NCBI RefSeq assembly: GCF_918797505.1
Contig: NC_092794.1
Coordinates: forward strand, 76,173,345 to 76,237,344
DNA length: 64,000 nt
Source of the DNA: Bemisia tabaci
Lineage: Eukaryota; Arthropoda; Insecta; Hemiptera; Aleyrodidae
Direction: 5' to 3'
Shown one piece after another: positions 25,605 through 36,976 of the stretch. A program made the translations under genes and the position numbers. Positions within the stretch are counted from its first letter, which is position 1; every line of letters begins with the position of its first letter. The notes beneath the pieces were generated by a model. It saw only the letters and a list, made by a program, of their open reading frames with translations, had not been told where the DNA came from and ran no database searches.

Positions 25605-26111
25605 GTATGGTTGAGAAAGATATGGATATGTAATAAATAGATACCTATCCGTTATTCATAATATTAGATACACCGAATACCCGCCGCGTTTCTGCATCCG
25701 CGTTTGGGTCGCGCGTTCCTGTTAAAGTGATCCGGTATTTCCGCAGTCCAACTAAAATTGTGTGCGGATCATCGAAAGTTCTTTTCGTAGTTTTTTACCC
25801 GATGTGATCCACGCAGCTCCAAATCGATGATGCAATTGACTTACGTAACGGCCACTTCCATATGACTGATCTAATCGTTGAGTAATTTGCTTTTTCCTTT
25901 TTTGCATATTATTGCATACAGTCGGCCCAGTCAAAACAAAAGGTTTTCAAAATACCACCGTCACTCACTGAATATTGATGTAAAATTCTTGGGAGAGTTT
26001 TTTTTTTTTTATTGAGAAGAAGTCCTTACGTTTCAGCGATGTTTCTATGAAAATGTATTTAAAATATTATTCTCTTAATATTTTTGAAACATTGATAATT
26101 TTTATTTCAAG
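24536..26111. other. No gene; TTGATTCA motifs and a 42-base A run
   Basis: At 24700-24850 the words ATTGATTCAC, ATTGACTCA and CGATTGAC recur, giving a minor degenerate repeat. At 25559-25600 there are 42 consecutive A flanked by TGTATGG on both sides. Nothing else was recognised. Confidence 0.55.
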
Positions 26112-27225
26112 TAGCTGATTCAGCTCGCTACGCTCGCTTGCGCCGCTAGCCGGTGGCTTCGCCCCCTGGACCCGCAGTCTCTTTCGGAGCGAGTGACTGT
26201 TGGCTCGCTGCGCGAGCCAAATTTTGCTACTTCAAGCAATTAGAGGACTTCCTGGCGACAAAATGATAAATTCAAAAACATAGAATAAGAAACTAATAAT
26301 GATAATCACCTACTTCTAGAAAAAGAAATATCCTTGAAACATAAAAAAACACTCCTGGAAAAGAAAATCAAAACACTTTGTGAAAATGTAACAGTCCGAA
26401 AGGGTGAAGACTAATCACCGATTCTCTTGGAAGAACGCATGAGCTTCTGTAAAGAAGTTAATTATTAATAAAACCTGTGCTGCCGTAAAAAGGAAAATTA
26501 TTTTTTGAAAATTACACATCAAGATTAAGTAATTTCAATGTAAAAAAAAAAATAAAGACAAAATCAAGAAAGCAAAACGCTAGATGCACTAATAAGAAAT
26601 CTTGACAAACCGAGAACTGACTATGAATAATGCGACGGAGGAAATGCGTAGCAGGTGTTCCGAGTTAGACAGCATAAGGAAGGGGGTGATACTGGCCAAA
26701 GGACCCAAGTCAGAGTAGAAGGGTTACACGTGCTGTGAGCAGGTAGGGGTGGGTTTACGTGGAGAGGGAAACGAGAAATCAGAGGGTGGGAGGTCCCCAA
26801 ACCATACGACTCGTCAAGAGGCAAAAACGCAATTATTTCGTCATCAAATCGAGGTAAATTTTGCAACATCGGTCGCGCAAATCGAAAAACCAAGGGGTGC
26901 TGGCACATCTACAGCCTAAGAGCTTTCATTTAAAACAAATCCAAGGAAAATCGGTCCAGTAGTTCCCGAGATCGAATTAGCACAAACTGTCCAGCGGCAA
27001 AGACGCAAATATGTCGTTATCAAATCGAGGTAAATTTTGCAACATCGGTCGCGCACATCGAAAAACCAAGGAGTGCTGGCACATCTACAGCCTAAGAGCT
27101 TTCATTTAAAACAAATCAGAGGAAAATCGGTCAAGCAGTTTCCGAGATCGAATAGTCCAGTAGTCTCAGTTTCGACAAACTGAAGGAGGACAAAAAAAAA
27201 ACCTTAGGATATTAAATATATAGAT
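26112..27225 (+). mobile_element. Hairpin-headed non-LTR-like element, copy 1
   Basis: The head has CAGCTCGCTACGCTCGCTTG and GGCTTCGCCCCCTGGACCC, then hairpin words such as GGCTCGCTGCGCGAGCC; the tail is CCTTAGGATATTAAATATAT. A roughly 175-bp internal unit (TCAAATCGAGGTAAATTTTG to TTCCGAGATCGAAT) is present twice. The conserved 3' part and fixed AT-rich tail suggest a SINE or an RTE-type derivative moved by a non-LTR retrotransposon. No coding capacity is visible. Confidence 0.65.
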
Positions 27226-27768
27226 AATATTTTACGACGAATTTTAAAGACGAAAACTAAAAATTACAGTAAATATGTTTTATTTTTAACTTCTTATAGT
27301 GCTAGGTTGACGTGGAAGAAGGTATCATTGTAAGGAAATATGATCATCTTTCTCACGAAGGTTGGCTAGTTTGGACCTGTAAGGAGGCAGACTCTCAGAG
27401 AGGATTTCAGTTCTATTCCCCACTTAACCTGCGAGCTTTAGAGGTCACCATTACCCCCCCCCCCCTTTTTTTTCAATATACTGATGAATCGACGCGACGC
27501 AAGTACTGACGAAGAAAGATGAATTACGAGGGTCGTTTCAAAAGTAAGTTTCCCTGTTCTTTTTCTCTGCAATTATTAAAGCTAAAACAAATCTGTGAAA
27601 ATGTTGTTGTAGGTCATACTCTTAGCTTTCCAACAAGTTGAACTTTTCATAATTTTGCCCACTGGGCGCCGAGAAAATGCAGTTTTCCCGAATGAACCTC
27701 CGTGCACCGCGGGTGCAAATTATAGCATTTTGAAACCGGGCATGATTCGCGCGATAGTAGTTATTCTC

Positions 27769-28397
27769 AATGGGCCTGTTGCATGCAAGAGATACAGCCG
27801 TGCGAATAGACTTTTTGGAGGTTAAATGACACGAAAATTACGATGGTCACATTAAAAAAGTCTGAAATACACTCCTTACTGCGCAATTTGCGTTGTTAGG
27901 AACGCGCTTTTTCAAATTTCCCGCGTCTGGGGGCAGTTTTCTAACGGAAACAAATAACGGCAACTCGAGGCTATTTCCGGTCAACTAAAACTGACAACAT
28001 AACCTAAAAATCGGAGCTCGTGATGTCGTGAAATGAAATGTAGAAGGATTGCGTTGGATATTTAAAAGTTGATCGATTTGGTTACCGCATAAAGCGTATA
28101 TGGACCACTATAAGGGATCACGTTGGGTTTGTAAACAAACTGAAGGAACAAATAACAACAACAACGACGACTCGGCAACTTCCGGAAATCACAGAGCCCG
28201 CCGTTTCCTCGTTTCCGGTGATCAGAAGACTGCCCCCAGACGCGGGAAATTTGAAAAAGCGCGTTCCTAACAACGCAAATTGCGCAGTAAGGAGTGTATT
28301 TCAAACTTTTTTATTGTGACCATCTTAATTTTCGTGTCATTTAACCTCTATTAAGTCTATTCGCGCGGCTTTATCTCTTGTATGCAACAGGCCCATT
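27769..28397. mobile_element. MITE with about 170-bp inverted arms
   Basis: The ends read AATGGGCCTGTTGCATGCAA and its near reverse complement. Arms (about 27769-27945 and 28228-28397) match through TGCGCAATTTGCGTTGTTAG and GCGTCTGGGGGCAG with few changes. The core is about 280 bases without coding content. Confidence 0.75.
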
Positions 28398-28462
28398 TCA
28401 ACGATTAACAGATGAATTGAGCGAATGTTCATAATACTGTGCATAATACTGAGGACCTTACC

Positions 28463-28684
28463 TTACTTTTCAACATAGTCTCCGCCAGTATCCAAACATT
28501 TTTTATACCGTGGCACCGACTTTCGTATCCCTTCCGTAAAGGACTCAGGTGACTGCTTCAGGGGCCAAGAGTCGACAACGTGCTTCACTTCTTCATCAGT
28601 GACAAAGCTCTGACCTCCGAAATCCTCTTTGAGATGAGGAAACAGAAAGTTTTCACCCGGTGCGAGATCAGGAGAGTAAGGCGG
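28463..28684 (-). pseudogene. Mariner transposase C-terminal fragment, inverted copy
   Basis: The minus strand reads PPYSPDLAPGENFLFPHLKE, then a run containing FVTDEEVKHVVDSW and ending GGDYVEK followed by TAA. The YSPDLAP motif carries the third catalytic Asp of the mariner DD34D triad, and the rest matches the family's C-terminus. About 73 codons survive of a protein normally near 350 residues; the N-terminal helix-turn-helix region and first two Asp are absent. It faces a second copy of the same segment (28692-28854), so the two form a palindrome. No function is expected. Confidence 0.85.
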
Positions 28685-28691
28685 TCAAAGT

Positions 28692-28854
28692 GGATTTCGG
28701 AGGTCAGAGCTTTGCCACTGATGAAGAAGTAAAGCACGTAGTCGACTCTTGGCTCCTGAAGCAGTCACCTGAGTTCTTTGCAGAAGGGATACGGAAGCTG
28801 GTGCCACGGTATCAAAAATTTTTGGATATCGGCGGAGACTATGTTGAAAAGTAA
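28692..28854 (+). pseudogene. Mariner transposase C-terminal fragment, plus copy
   Basis: The plus strand reads DFGGQSFATDEEVKHVVDSW and ends KFLDIGGDYVEK-stop, the same segment as 28463-28684 with several substitutions (for example FAEGIRKL against FTEGIRKS). It lacks the YSPDLAP part, so the break between arms is at about 28685. The match continues past the stop for a few bases (GGTCCTCAGTA) and then ends without a terminal inverted repeat. The two copies have diverged, so the inversion is not recent. Confidence 0.85.
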
Positions 28855-28889
28855 GGTAAGGTCCTCAGTATCTATACTTTAAGCTCCGA

Positions 28890-29130
28890 TAGCTCCTAAT
28901 TTTGCGTAATTGGTAACGCTTAGCTCCAACATTCTACCGGGCCGATTTTCATGACTTTTGCAGTTATCGACGGGCGATTGTCTCTAGATGAGCCCGCTCT
29001 TTTTAGATTATCAAAATATGATCCAGGTTTTTTTATATTACATGGTAAAGTTGCGAATTTTCCTAGTCTCTAGTTGAGCCCGCTGTGATCAGAATTAGAA
29101 AATAGGACCCAGATTTTTTTATATTAGAGG
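28890..29130. repeat. Diverged copies of the 190-bp tandem unit
   Basis: The words CGGGCCGATTTTCATGA, GATGAGCCCGCTCT and TATGATCCAGGTTTTTT align with the array at 21420-22760 and repeat once internally (GAGCCCGCT at about 28990 and 29078). Confidence 0.6.
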
Positions 29131-29160
29131 AGACTAGAAAGCTTAGAAAGGGGGGCCAAA

Positions 29161-29200
29161 TTTGAAATTCCCGCCAGTAAAAAATGGCGGGAATTTCAAA
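29161..29200. repeat. Perfect 16-bp hairpin
   Basis: TTTGAAATTCCCGCCA is followed by an 8-base loop and its exact reverse complement. Role unknown. No U-tract follows, and in this eukaryotic setting a terminator is not implied. Confidence 0.8.
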
Positions 29201-29881
29201 GGACTGCGTGCAAAACGGGCCATTTGGGGCTCGGGGCGGATACCTTTGAGACTTTCCCTATTTATTCACCTAACAATGCCCCATCTTTTCCCAAAGTTTC
29301 AAGCCCCCCAAAAATTTTGGGGAGACGAGGCGGGGGGTCAAAGTTAAAAACCGGCAAAATTTTCGCGAATTTATTACTCGAAAACCAAGAAGTTTTGGAA
29401 AACGCGGTTTAAACGATTGTATTCAGCGTGACGAGAGCTTTCAGAAAATGTATAACATCATAGGGTTTTGTCAACTTCAGCTCGAGTTATCGCCTCCGAA
29501 GCGCCGGAACGCTCGAAAAAGACCCCTTATTTTTTCACGTTTGGGCCGATTTTAAAAAAAGCCATTTTTTTATTTTGATGAAAAAATGATATGTTGTTCC
29601 CGACTCTCTGTAGCCCCTCTAGCTCTTTACCGCATGCTGGGGAAATGTTTTGGTCGCGAGTTATAAGAGCGGAAAGGAGCAAAGGTCGGGAAAATCGGCT
29701 ATTTTAAACTGCGCGCGGCGACAGATCAGGAGACATGTGGCAACAATGCGAGGTCGGCAGAGGAGTGTGATTCGCCGAACTGAGTGGGAGGGGACGTTTT
29801 CCTTCCGATCAAATCCGCTTTAAGCAGAAAGGAACCAAGCCGCATCAGCTTTTGTCTTTAATTTGAGAATTTAATTGTTTA
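29201..29881. other. No gene recognised
   Basis: Mixed-composition sequence without repeat partners in the window. Two overlapping short ORFs cross a G/C-rich patch near 29320. Confidence 0.45.
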
Positions 29882-30565
29882 CTAGCTGCTTCAGCTCGCT
29901 ACGCTCGCTTGCGCCGCTAGCCGGGGGCAAGCCCCCTGGACCCCCAGTTACTCGCGGAGCGAGTAACTGTTGGCTCGCTTCGCGAGCCAAATTTTGCTAC
30001 TACCAGTGCTTAGAGGACTTCCTGGAGGCAAAATAATAAATTCAAAAACAAAGAATAGGAAACTAAAAATTACCCACTTTTAGAAAAAGAAACAACCTTG
30101 AAAAATAAATAACACTCCTGGAAAAGAAAATCAGAACACTTTTTGAAAATGTAACGGTGCGAAAGGGTGAAGATAAATCACCAATTCTCTTGAAAGAAGA
30201 CATGAGCCGACCCCCGACATTAGTGAAACTGCCGTAGGACCCATGCTAGGGTAGAAGGGTGACATGTGTTGTGAGCAGGTAGGGATGGGTTTACGTGGAG
30301 AGGGAAACGGAAATTCAGAGGGTGGGAGGTCCTCCAACCATATGACTCGTCCAGCGTCAAAAACGCAAATATGTCGTTATCAAATCGAGGTAAATTTTGC
30401 AACTTCGGTCGCGCAAATCGAAAAACGAAGGGGTCTTGGCACATCTAGATCCTATGAGCTTTCATTTAAAACAAATCCGAGGAAAATCGGTCCAGTAGTT
30501 TCCGAGATCGAATTAGCACAAACTGTTGGAGGCCAAAAAAGGCCTTAGGATATTAAATATATAGA
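29882..30565 (+). mobile_element. Hairpin-headed non-LTR-like element, copy 2
   Basis: Same head and tail as 26112-27225 but only 684 bases: a middle section is missing and the 175-bp unit is single. The head hairpin is perfect here (ACTCGC-GGA-GCGAGT). It ends in TTAGGATATTAAATATATAG and runs straight into copy 3. Confidence 0.7.
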
Positions 30566-31656
30566 CTAGCTGCTTCAGCTCGCTACGCTCGCTTGCGCCG
30601 CTAGCCGGTGGCTTCGCCCCCTGGACCCCCAGTCACTCGCTCCGCGAGTGAATGTTGGCTCGCTTCGCGAGCCAAATTTTGCTACTACGAGTAATTAGTG
30701 GACTTCCTGGAGGCAAACGATAAACTCAAAAACAAAGAATAAGAAACTAATAACGATAACCACCTACTTCGAGAAAAAGAAACATCCTTGAGAAATAAAA
30801 AACACTCCTGGAAAAAAAAATCAAAACACTTTGTGAAAATTTAACGGTGCGAAAGAGTAAAGATTAATTGCCGATTCTCTTGGAAGAACACAAGAGCTGC
30901 TGTAAAAAAGTGAATTATTAATAAAACCTGTGCTGCCGTGAAAAGGAAAATTATTTACTGAGAAATACCTATCAAAATTAAATAATTTTTTTGTAAAAAA
31001 AACTAAAGACAAAGTCAAGAAAGCAAAATTCCAGACGCACTAAAAAGAAACCTGGACAAACCGAGAACTGATTATGAGCAATGCGACGGAGGAAATGCGT
31101 AGCAGGTGGTCCGAGTGAGACGGCATAAGGAAGGGAGGGATACTGCCACAGGACTCATGCCAGAGTAGAAGGGTGACACGCGTTAACGGTAGGTAGGGAT
31201 GGGTTTACGTGGAGAGGGAAACGGAAAATCAGAGGGTGGGAGGTCCCCCAACCATATGACTCGTCCATCGGCAAATTCGCAAATATTTCGTCATCAAATC
31301 GAGGTAAATTTTGCAACATCGGTCGCGCACATCGAAAAACCAAGGAGTGCTGGCACATCTACAGCCTAAGAGCTTTCATTTAAAACAAATCAGAGGAAAA
31401 TCGGTCAAGCAGTTTCCGAGATCGAATTGGGACAACCTGTCCATCGGCAAATATGCGAATATGTCGTCATCAAATCGAGGTAAATTTTGCAACGTCGGTC
31501 GCGCAAATCGAAAAACCGATGGTAGCCTGCACATCTGCAGCCTAAGAGCTTTCTTTTAAAATAAATCCGAGGAAAATCGGTCCAGTAGTTTCCGAGATCG
31601 AATTAGCACAAACTGTAGGAGGCCACAAAAGGCCTTAGGATATTAAATATATAGAT
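30566..31656 (+). mobile_element. Hairpin-headed non-LTR-like element, copy 3
   Basis: A full-length relative of copy 1, head to tail with copy 2. It carries two 175-bp units (31260-31620). Its head hairpins are perfect: CACTCGC-TCC-GCGAGTG and GGCTCGC-TTC-GCGAGCC. The loop of the first is the reverse complement of the loop in copy 2. It ends in TTAGGATATTAAATATATAG. Confidence 0.7.
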
Positions 31657-33244
31657 ATGAATACTGTTGTGCGGATTTTTGTGCTTTCAGTGAATTTTCT
31701 GAGTAGCACGAAGCAAATTTCTTAACATTTTCAAAGGCATTCGCTTAAATGTTCTCTCGTGAAAAATTCAATTGTTTGGTTAAATTTGGCATTAGCTGAT
31801 GTGGCTTGGTTCTTTTCTCCTAAACGCGGTTCATATCGCACTGCATTCACAAAAACGATGCTTCTAGGTCATATTATGTTTCAACTCTTCTTTTACGTAT
31901 CATGCCCTCCTTTTGAACGTATCCAGCTTGTATGTAAAGGGAAGTCTGTTTTTCAGCTTCCCTGAAAAGTTGGCATTTTTGAGGTCGCACCTTTCTTTTT
32001 TCGCCGTAAAATGTTTTTTTGATAGCGGAGTGCAACCAAAAGTAGCTGTTGAAGGTTGGCAACAACCCCCTGCCATTTAAAATTCGCGCCAGCTTTTTGG
32101 TGCCTAAAGGTCTCCATGGAGAGGCCCTAGTTGCTATACTTTCTCTACTACAAAGGTGCTTCGGTAAACCAGAATCGTATTAACTGTCGTGATGCACACT
32201 AAATGCTGGAGTTAGAGTGACCAATGGGCGACCCGTAATTTTTTCGCCCGGCCTTCGAGATATTTCAGCAATTTTGACAGATGGCCAGCTTTTCAACGGC
32301 TTTCATTGCAATGCGTCAAATGGGAACTTTCATCATCACTCTCTGCGTCGAGCCGCGTCATCGTGATGAGATACTTCATATTGAGATCACAGGAGATAGT
32401 CGGAGTGTTTGAAATATAAATTTCGGCAAACTTCAAGAATCAATTCGACGGAACGAAATAGCACGGAAATACACATCTTTTTCTCAGAATATTCTAGTTG
32501 TGCGACACAACAGGGCTTATTCATCTGTTTAATTCAAGAGAAATTGCCTGCTCTTGCGGAGGGTTTTCATCGGCTACACGGTAATTACTAACAGATCAGC
32601 AGACTGAGTTTTAAAATTGATAGACAAAGAGTACGAAAGATGAAGCGATCTTTTAGGTTGAAACGAGTGGTTCTAATGGAAGGGAGAAAATTATGGACTA
32701 ATTATAAGGTATTTTGTGTTTTTTCGCTACTTAATCAATTACTTACCTCATTTGTCCATGCCAACCACCCTTTTCCACCAATGAGATCGCTCTCTTTCTG
32801 TTTGTAGAGAAGCTAAAGAGGTAGAGAGATTAAAGTGAGCATCCCATTAAGTGAGTTTTTGTTGAATTCCCGTCGCCCCCCCCCCCCCCAAGAAAAACAA
32901 TTTTGGGAACTAAAATACGCATTTTTGTGTCCACCAAAACTGCTAAAATCGTGTAGGTAAGCGTCCTTCAGCAATGAGTGAACCCAGTGTAAGGATTGAG
33001 CGGGTCAAAAAAATACCAGTAAAAATGAGTGTAGCCAAAAAGTGATAAGTTTCCGAGGGACCAAAGAATATGGGATGACGGCTCAAAAATGGTGAAGAAA
33101 CATGTGCTAGACCTAAAAGGTTGGAGGTGATTCTACCGAGAGATCAAAGAATGAAAGGATCGAAAAGAAAGAGAAAATGGAATAATATATGCGGTTTTCA
33201 AGTGAGAGACTATTTTTAATTGATCAGAAAGATCCTGTCCTAGG
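31657..33244. other. No gene recognised
   Basis: AT-rich sequence with a C tract at about 32877-32890. ORFs up to 68 codons lack recognisable motifs. Confidence 0.45.
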
Positions 33245-33249
33245 TGATT

Positions 33250-34135
33250 TTATTTTTACCAGGCTCAAAGTGAGCCGGCTACTACCATGGGTAGGAGACC
33301 TGAAGGGCCACCAGGCACGTAATGCGCCGGCTTCTACTTTGCGCTGGAAAGTCAAAAGGACTTGAAATTTTGAATACTACTCTGTGCTATTGCACTTACT
33401 TTTACTCCGGATTCATAAATGAATCGGCTTCTCCGGTTGGAGGATTTGATACAAACGTGAATTTAGTCAGAGATGTCTTGAAATTTTTCCTGGGTGAATT
33501 TAGATCGGACTGCCATAAGTGGAATATTAAAGTTGATTTCGTGATGACCCTGAGAGATTAGCCGCTCCAATCGCTATAGATGAGTTGATTCAACTTGCTC
33601 GCCAAATTCGCTCCTTGACCGTGCTCGAGGAACTTGATTCTTGACTTGGGTTCGAGATTCCTTTCTGGCTGCTGCTTGAACTTGGTTGAGTCTTCGTTTC
33701 CTAGGTCTTGATTAGCTTGCTTCGCTGCTTGGCTGGATCTGGAGACTGGGTGTTGATCGGACGGCGCATCACTTAGAAGTGAATTCATGGAGCGCAGCGT
33801 CCCAGTATTTATACCGGTCGCGTGAGAGAGCGTTGCCACGAGCTTGGCTGTGATTGGTCGACGCGAGCGCTGTGTGAGAAATTGGCGGGAGTACCGCTAT
33901 GCGAGTTTGAACTTCACGGGAGCACCGCTAGGCGAGTTTGAACTTGGCGAGCGCTGAGAGATTAAGTTTTTGAACGTTTTGAATTTCGCGCTCGCGCGCG
34001 GCTCGTGATTGGTGCGCTGCCTCGCGTTCATTCTGAGGCTGGGGCCAATGGAATTCAGCGGAGCTTGTTGCTCCCAGATTCATCACTGTGATTGGATTTC
34101 TAATGATTATTATTTTGAAGGTGAAACCGAACACC
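33250..34135 (-). mobile_element. Possible solo LTR or TATA promoter region
   Basis: Read on the minus strand, the block could begin with TGTTCGGTTTCACC (near 34130). It contains a 32-bp tandem pair (33883-33950, GGGAGTACCGCTATGCGAG type), then a canonical TATA box (GTATAAATAC, 33804-33813) and a purine-rich Gln/Ser-coding stretch. This U3-R-U5-like order suggests an LTR, but no second LTR, primer site or TG...CA boundary was established. A 93-codon ORF starting at 33839 is probably incidental. Confidence 0.3.
33804..33813 (-). promoter_or_regulatory. TATA box candidate
   Basis: GTATAAATAC on the minus strand, embedded in GC-rich sequence (upstream CGCGACCG). The contrast with its surroundings makes it stand out. 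Confidence 0.4.
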
Positions 34136-34632
34136 CAGAATCTAATATACAGAAGTCTGTATTAAGTAATGGCATTTGAAAGAAAAGTTCATTGAAATAG
34201 GTTAAAATGCAGTCACGATTGAAGGTTTTCACCCGAAAAAATGGCACCGTTGCAATCCAGAGCTTCTAAGCAAAATCGCGACCAATTTTAGACGTCTCGG
34301 GAGATATTTTACCTAGCCAAGTGCCCTTTATCCGTAACGGTCATTCTAAAGAATACGTTCGCTTAGTTTCTAAAAAGTTCCTTCCGTCGTAAGTGTCTTG
34401 TCATTTTTAGATTGTTTTATTTGTACTGACTAGGTCACAAAACGTGACCGTTCCTTGTTTCCTTGATTTATAAAAATGAATAGGAATAAATGTATTGTTT
34501 TTTCTATAAAAGAAAAATAAAAAATTAAAAAGAAAAAAGATTTTGTTGCTTCTCGGCGATTCCATAGCTAGGCACGGTTACCGAATTTACTCCTATCTTC
34601 CTTTAACGTTAGGAGTGACCAAAGTCCATTGG

Positions 34633-34720
34633 GACCCAACTCGATCGGGAGCAAAGTCCACCGGGACCCAACTCGGTTATCTAATCACCGACACGGTACC
34701 ACGGGACCCAACTCGGACGT
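34633..34720. repeat. GGGACCCAACTCG short repeat x3
   Basis: GGGACCCAACTCG occurs three times in about 85 bases, the last two preceded by C, with AAAGTCCA words between. A small degenerate tandem array. Confidence 0.6.
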
Positions 34721-34977
34721 TGCCTGTTACACTGCTACTCTCCCTGAAAAGGTACTCTACACGAGTTTTCACAACACAGCCAAACACTGTCGACTAATTG
34801 AGAGCGGATGATCCTATCCCTATCCCACCCGGCACCCATCCGAGGACCTTAAAGGGGCAAACAGGATGTATTGCGGTGGCATAGCTATCCGCGGTTCTGC
34901 CCTCTGCATTATGTACGCGTCTATGTAAGAGTGTTGTTTCTATAAATTTAATTTTTATGTTATCATTGGTGTTTCAG

Positions 34978-35110
34978 GGTAGTAAATCAAATTCGGGAAA
35001 CCATCAACCGTATTACATGACCACCCCCTCTCTACCAGGGTCCTCCACTCTACCTAGGGTAGGGCCCCTCCTGCGAGCCTATTCTCCCGCTCTTCCTAAG
35101 TCATCCTCAG
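34978..35110 (+). CDS. Host gene exon A, Ser/Pro-rich segment
   Basis: The exon lies between acceptor GTTTCAG (ends 34977) and donor CAG|GTATGT (starts 35111). Only one of three frames is open; it reads 44 codons plus one leftover base and includes GNHQPYYMTTPSLPGSSTLP and AYSPALPKSSS. The leftover G joins the two-base start of the exon at 41762 to make a Asp codon, so the phases agree. The encoded segment is Ser/Pro/Tyr-rich and probably a disordered linker; I could not name the protein. Its base composition is more GC-rich than the surrounding intron. The next intron is 6.65 kb and contains several MITEs and a SINE. Confidence 0.75.
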
Positions 35111-35322
35111 GTATGTAAAGAAAACGTGACGTAACGCAATATCTTTCGATATTTGTTCATTCAGTTTTCGAAAATCAAAGGTTTCATCCCCCCAAAACTT
35201 GTCTTTTGGTGTGAATTGAACCTACAAAATTTTTTTGCCGGATCGGCAGGCTGATTATTTTCCGCTTCGATATCCGAGTTGATAAGTTAGCGACTCACAG
35301 ATAACGACTGAATTCTAACGAC

Positions 35323-35645
35323 TAGGGGTGTTCAAACGAATTCTTCCCGGAACACTATTGATATCGTCTCTTGCCGAAACTGGCTGCAGTACCGACAGTG
35401 GCGATTATATCGTTAACAGCCGGCCTTATCGGATTTTTGAGAGCTCGCACTCAATGCATTGTTGCCCCGTGTGTCGGTTTATCAGATTGCCTGGCGCGGC
35501 GGCGCGTAAAATAGATGTACACATGGCAACAGCTTATTTTCGTCACCTCCGAAAACTCTGATCGCTATCAGCAAGCGCTCTTATCGTAACATTTTCTTGT
35601 CGGAACTGTTTCGGTAGCTTACCGACAACCGATAGAACAGCCCTA
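35323..35645. mobile_element. hAT-like MITE with perfect 8-bp duplication
   Basis: The ends TAGGGGTGTTC and GAACAGCCCTA are inverted repeats with one mismatch. CTAACGAC occurs immediately on both sides (35315-35322 and 35646-35653), an exact 8-bp target duplication diagnostic of hAT-type insertion. The 323-base interior is non-coding. It lies in the intron after exon A. Confidence 0.9.
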
Positions 35646-36109
35646 CTAACGACGTCCTTTAGCCGAGCGATAATTTACATCGAATTTCGCTGATCGTTAT
35701 TCATCGTTCGATAACTTAGTGTCGTTAAGTTAGCGATCTGGACCCCAACGTTGCCGACGTGAGAGATAATAATCAACCAATCAGAGAGCGTTTATGATAC
35801 AAGCAGCGCTCCAACTGCACGATGGCGTAAGTTGAAAACAACACGGTTCCTCTAATCAAATCTCTTTTCTTCACGTGACGCGGGTACGTTGTTAGGTTAG
35901 GTTAGCTTGCCGCGAATCGTTAGCTTAGAGGTTGCCGTAGAGCAACCTTTAACTTATCGACGGACTCAAATATCCCGCCACGGTTTAAGGATCGGCGCGG
36001 AGTGAAATAATCGCTCGATTATAAACTTTTGCCGCTAACGACGGCGTTAACGTAACGGTTTTAATACTAACGCGGAAAGTAATGAGCCTGCTGATCATCC
36101 TAAATAAAT

Positions 36110-36840
36110 GATGCTGCAGAGGCCGACAAGTTCCCGTCGGGAACTTCAACATTTAAAAGTCGCGTTTTTCTTAGACATCGCGAACTCCCCCCGCCCCCCC
36201 CCCCCCCTTTAAATCGTTGCTACGGCTTTGACATTTTTTGAGGTAACACTAATACAGGGTACTTAACGAAAAAGGTCAGCCTCAGTGGTGTAGTGGTCAA
36301 GGCAGTTCGCTGCCAGCACTGAGGTCCCGGGTTCAATCCCTGGAGGTGACTGATATTTGAGGACACTCAAATTTCAGTCATCGTGACTGTGGATGACTAT
36401 GCCACTCCAATACCCTCACCCTTTGAGGTTACAGGGTGCGGGAGGGACATAGTCACCCAGTAAGTAATCCGTCTGCACTGTTCGACTGGGTTGTGAAAAA
36501 TCGGTAATCACTCGTAGTGTGCGCGACTGCCAGCGCTACCTATCAGTGTAGATTGCATCAACACAGTCCAACTCGGTGGACGGAGTGGCGCCACATCGTG
36601 CGATTTCGCCAATTTTTTGTATCATTCTCCCGGCACGGTTTGCCTGAACGAGTTTAAACTTTTCGAGTCGAAAGTAAAAACTCTTCAAATTCTTGGAGTA
36701 TAGTGTCTGCCGAGTCACTGAATCCAAAAAGAAACACATCCTGATGAGCTCCTGGAAAATAAACTTGATTTAAAGGCATTTTGGGGTTATCATGGACGAA
36801 TTACCGGTAGTGAGTCCGGTTACATTACTGAAAAGAAATT
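36110..36840. repeat. Dispersed repeat related to 59140-59945, split by SINE
   Basis: The left part (CGACAAGTTCCCGTCGGGAA to TTTTTGAGGTAACACT) and right part (GCCACATCGTGCGATTTCGCC to TTACATTACTGAAAA) align in order with 59145-59260 and 59690-59940. About 315 bases between them here have no counterpart and contain the SINE. Confidence 0.75.
36275..36590 (+). mobile_element. tRNA-derived SINE
   Basis: The head contains an A-box-like GTGGTGTAGTGGTCAAGGC, a TGCCAGCACTGAGG arm and the B box GGTTCAATCCC (36340-36350), i.e. a tRNA-like RNA polymerase III promoter. A non-tRNA body follows (GGATGACTATGCCACTCC, GCGGGAGGGACATAGTCACC). It interrupts the dispersed repeat 36110-36840. The 3' end is approximate, and no target duplication is resolved. 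Confidence 0.7.
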
Positions 36841-36976
36841 TGTTTTGAACCAAAGTCTAAAACAACATGTCGAATGAGAACCCTGCAGCTTGACCATTTT
36901 TCCCTGTATCCCACAAACATCGTGTTGCGACGACGATCGACCATCCTTTTTGAGCTGTGACGAGACTCAACATTAA

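Larger units (their letters stand above)
27525..28868. mobile_element. Rearranged mariner element
   Basis: The left end TACGAGGGTCGTTTCAAAAG is a mariner-type terminal repeat. The right portion consists of two inverted copies of the transposase 3' end (28463-28684 minus, 28692-28854 plus). A separate inverted-repeat insert (27769-28397) lies between. The far terminal repeat is missing, so the element is truncated and rearranged. Confidence 0.65.
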
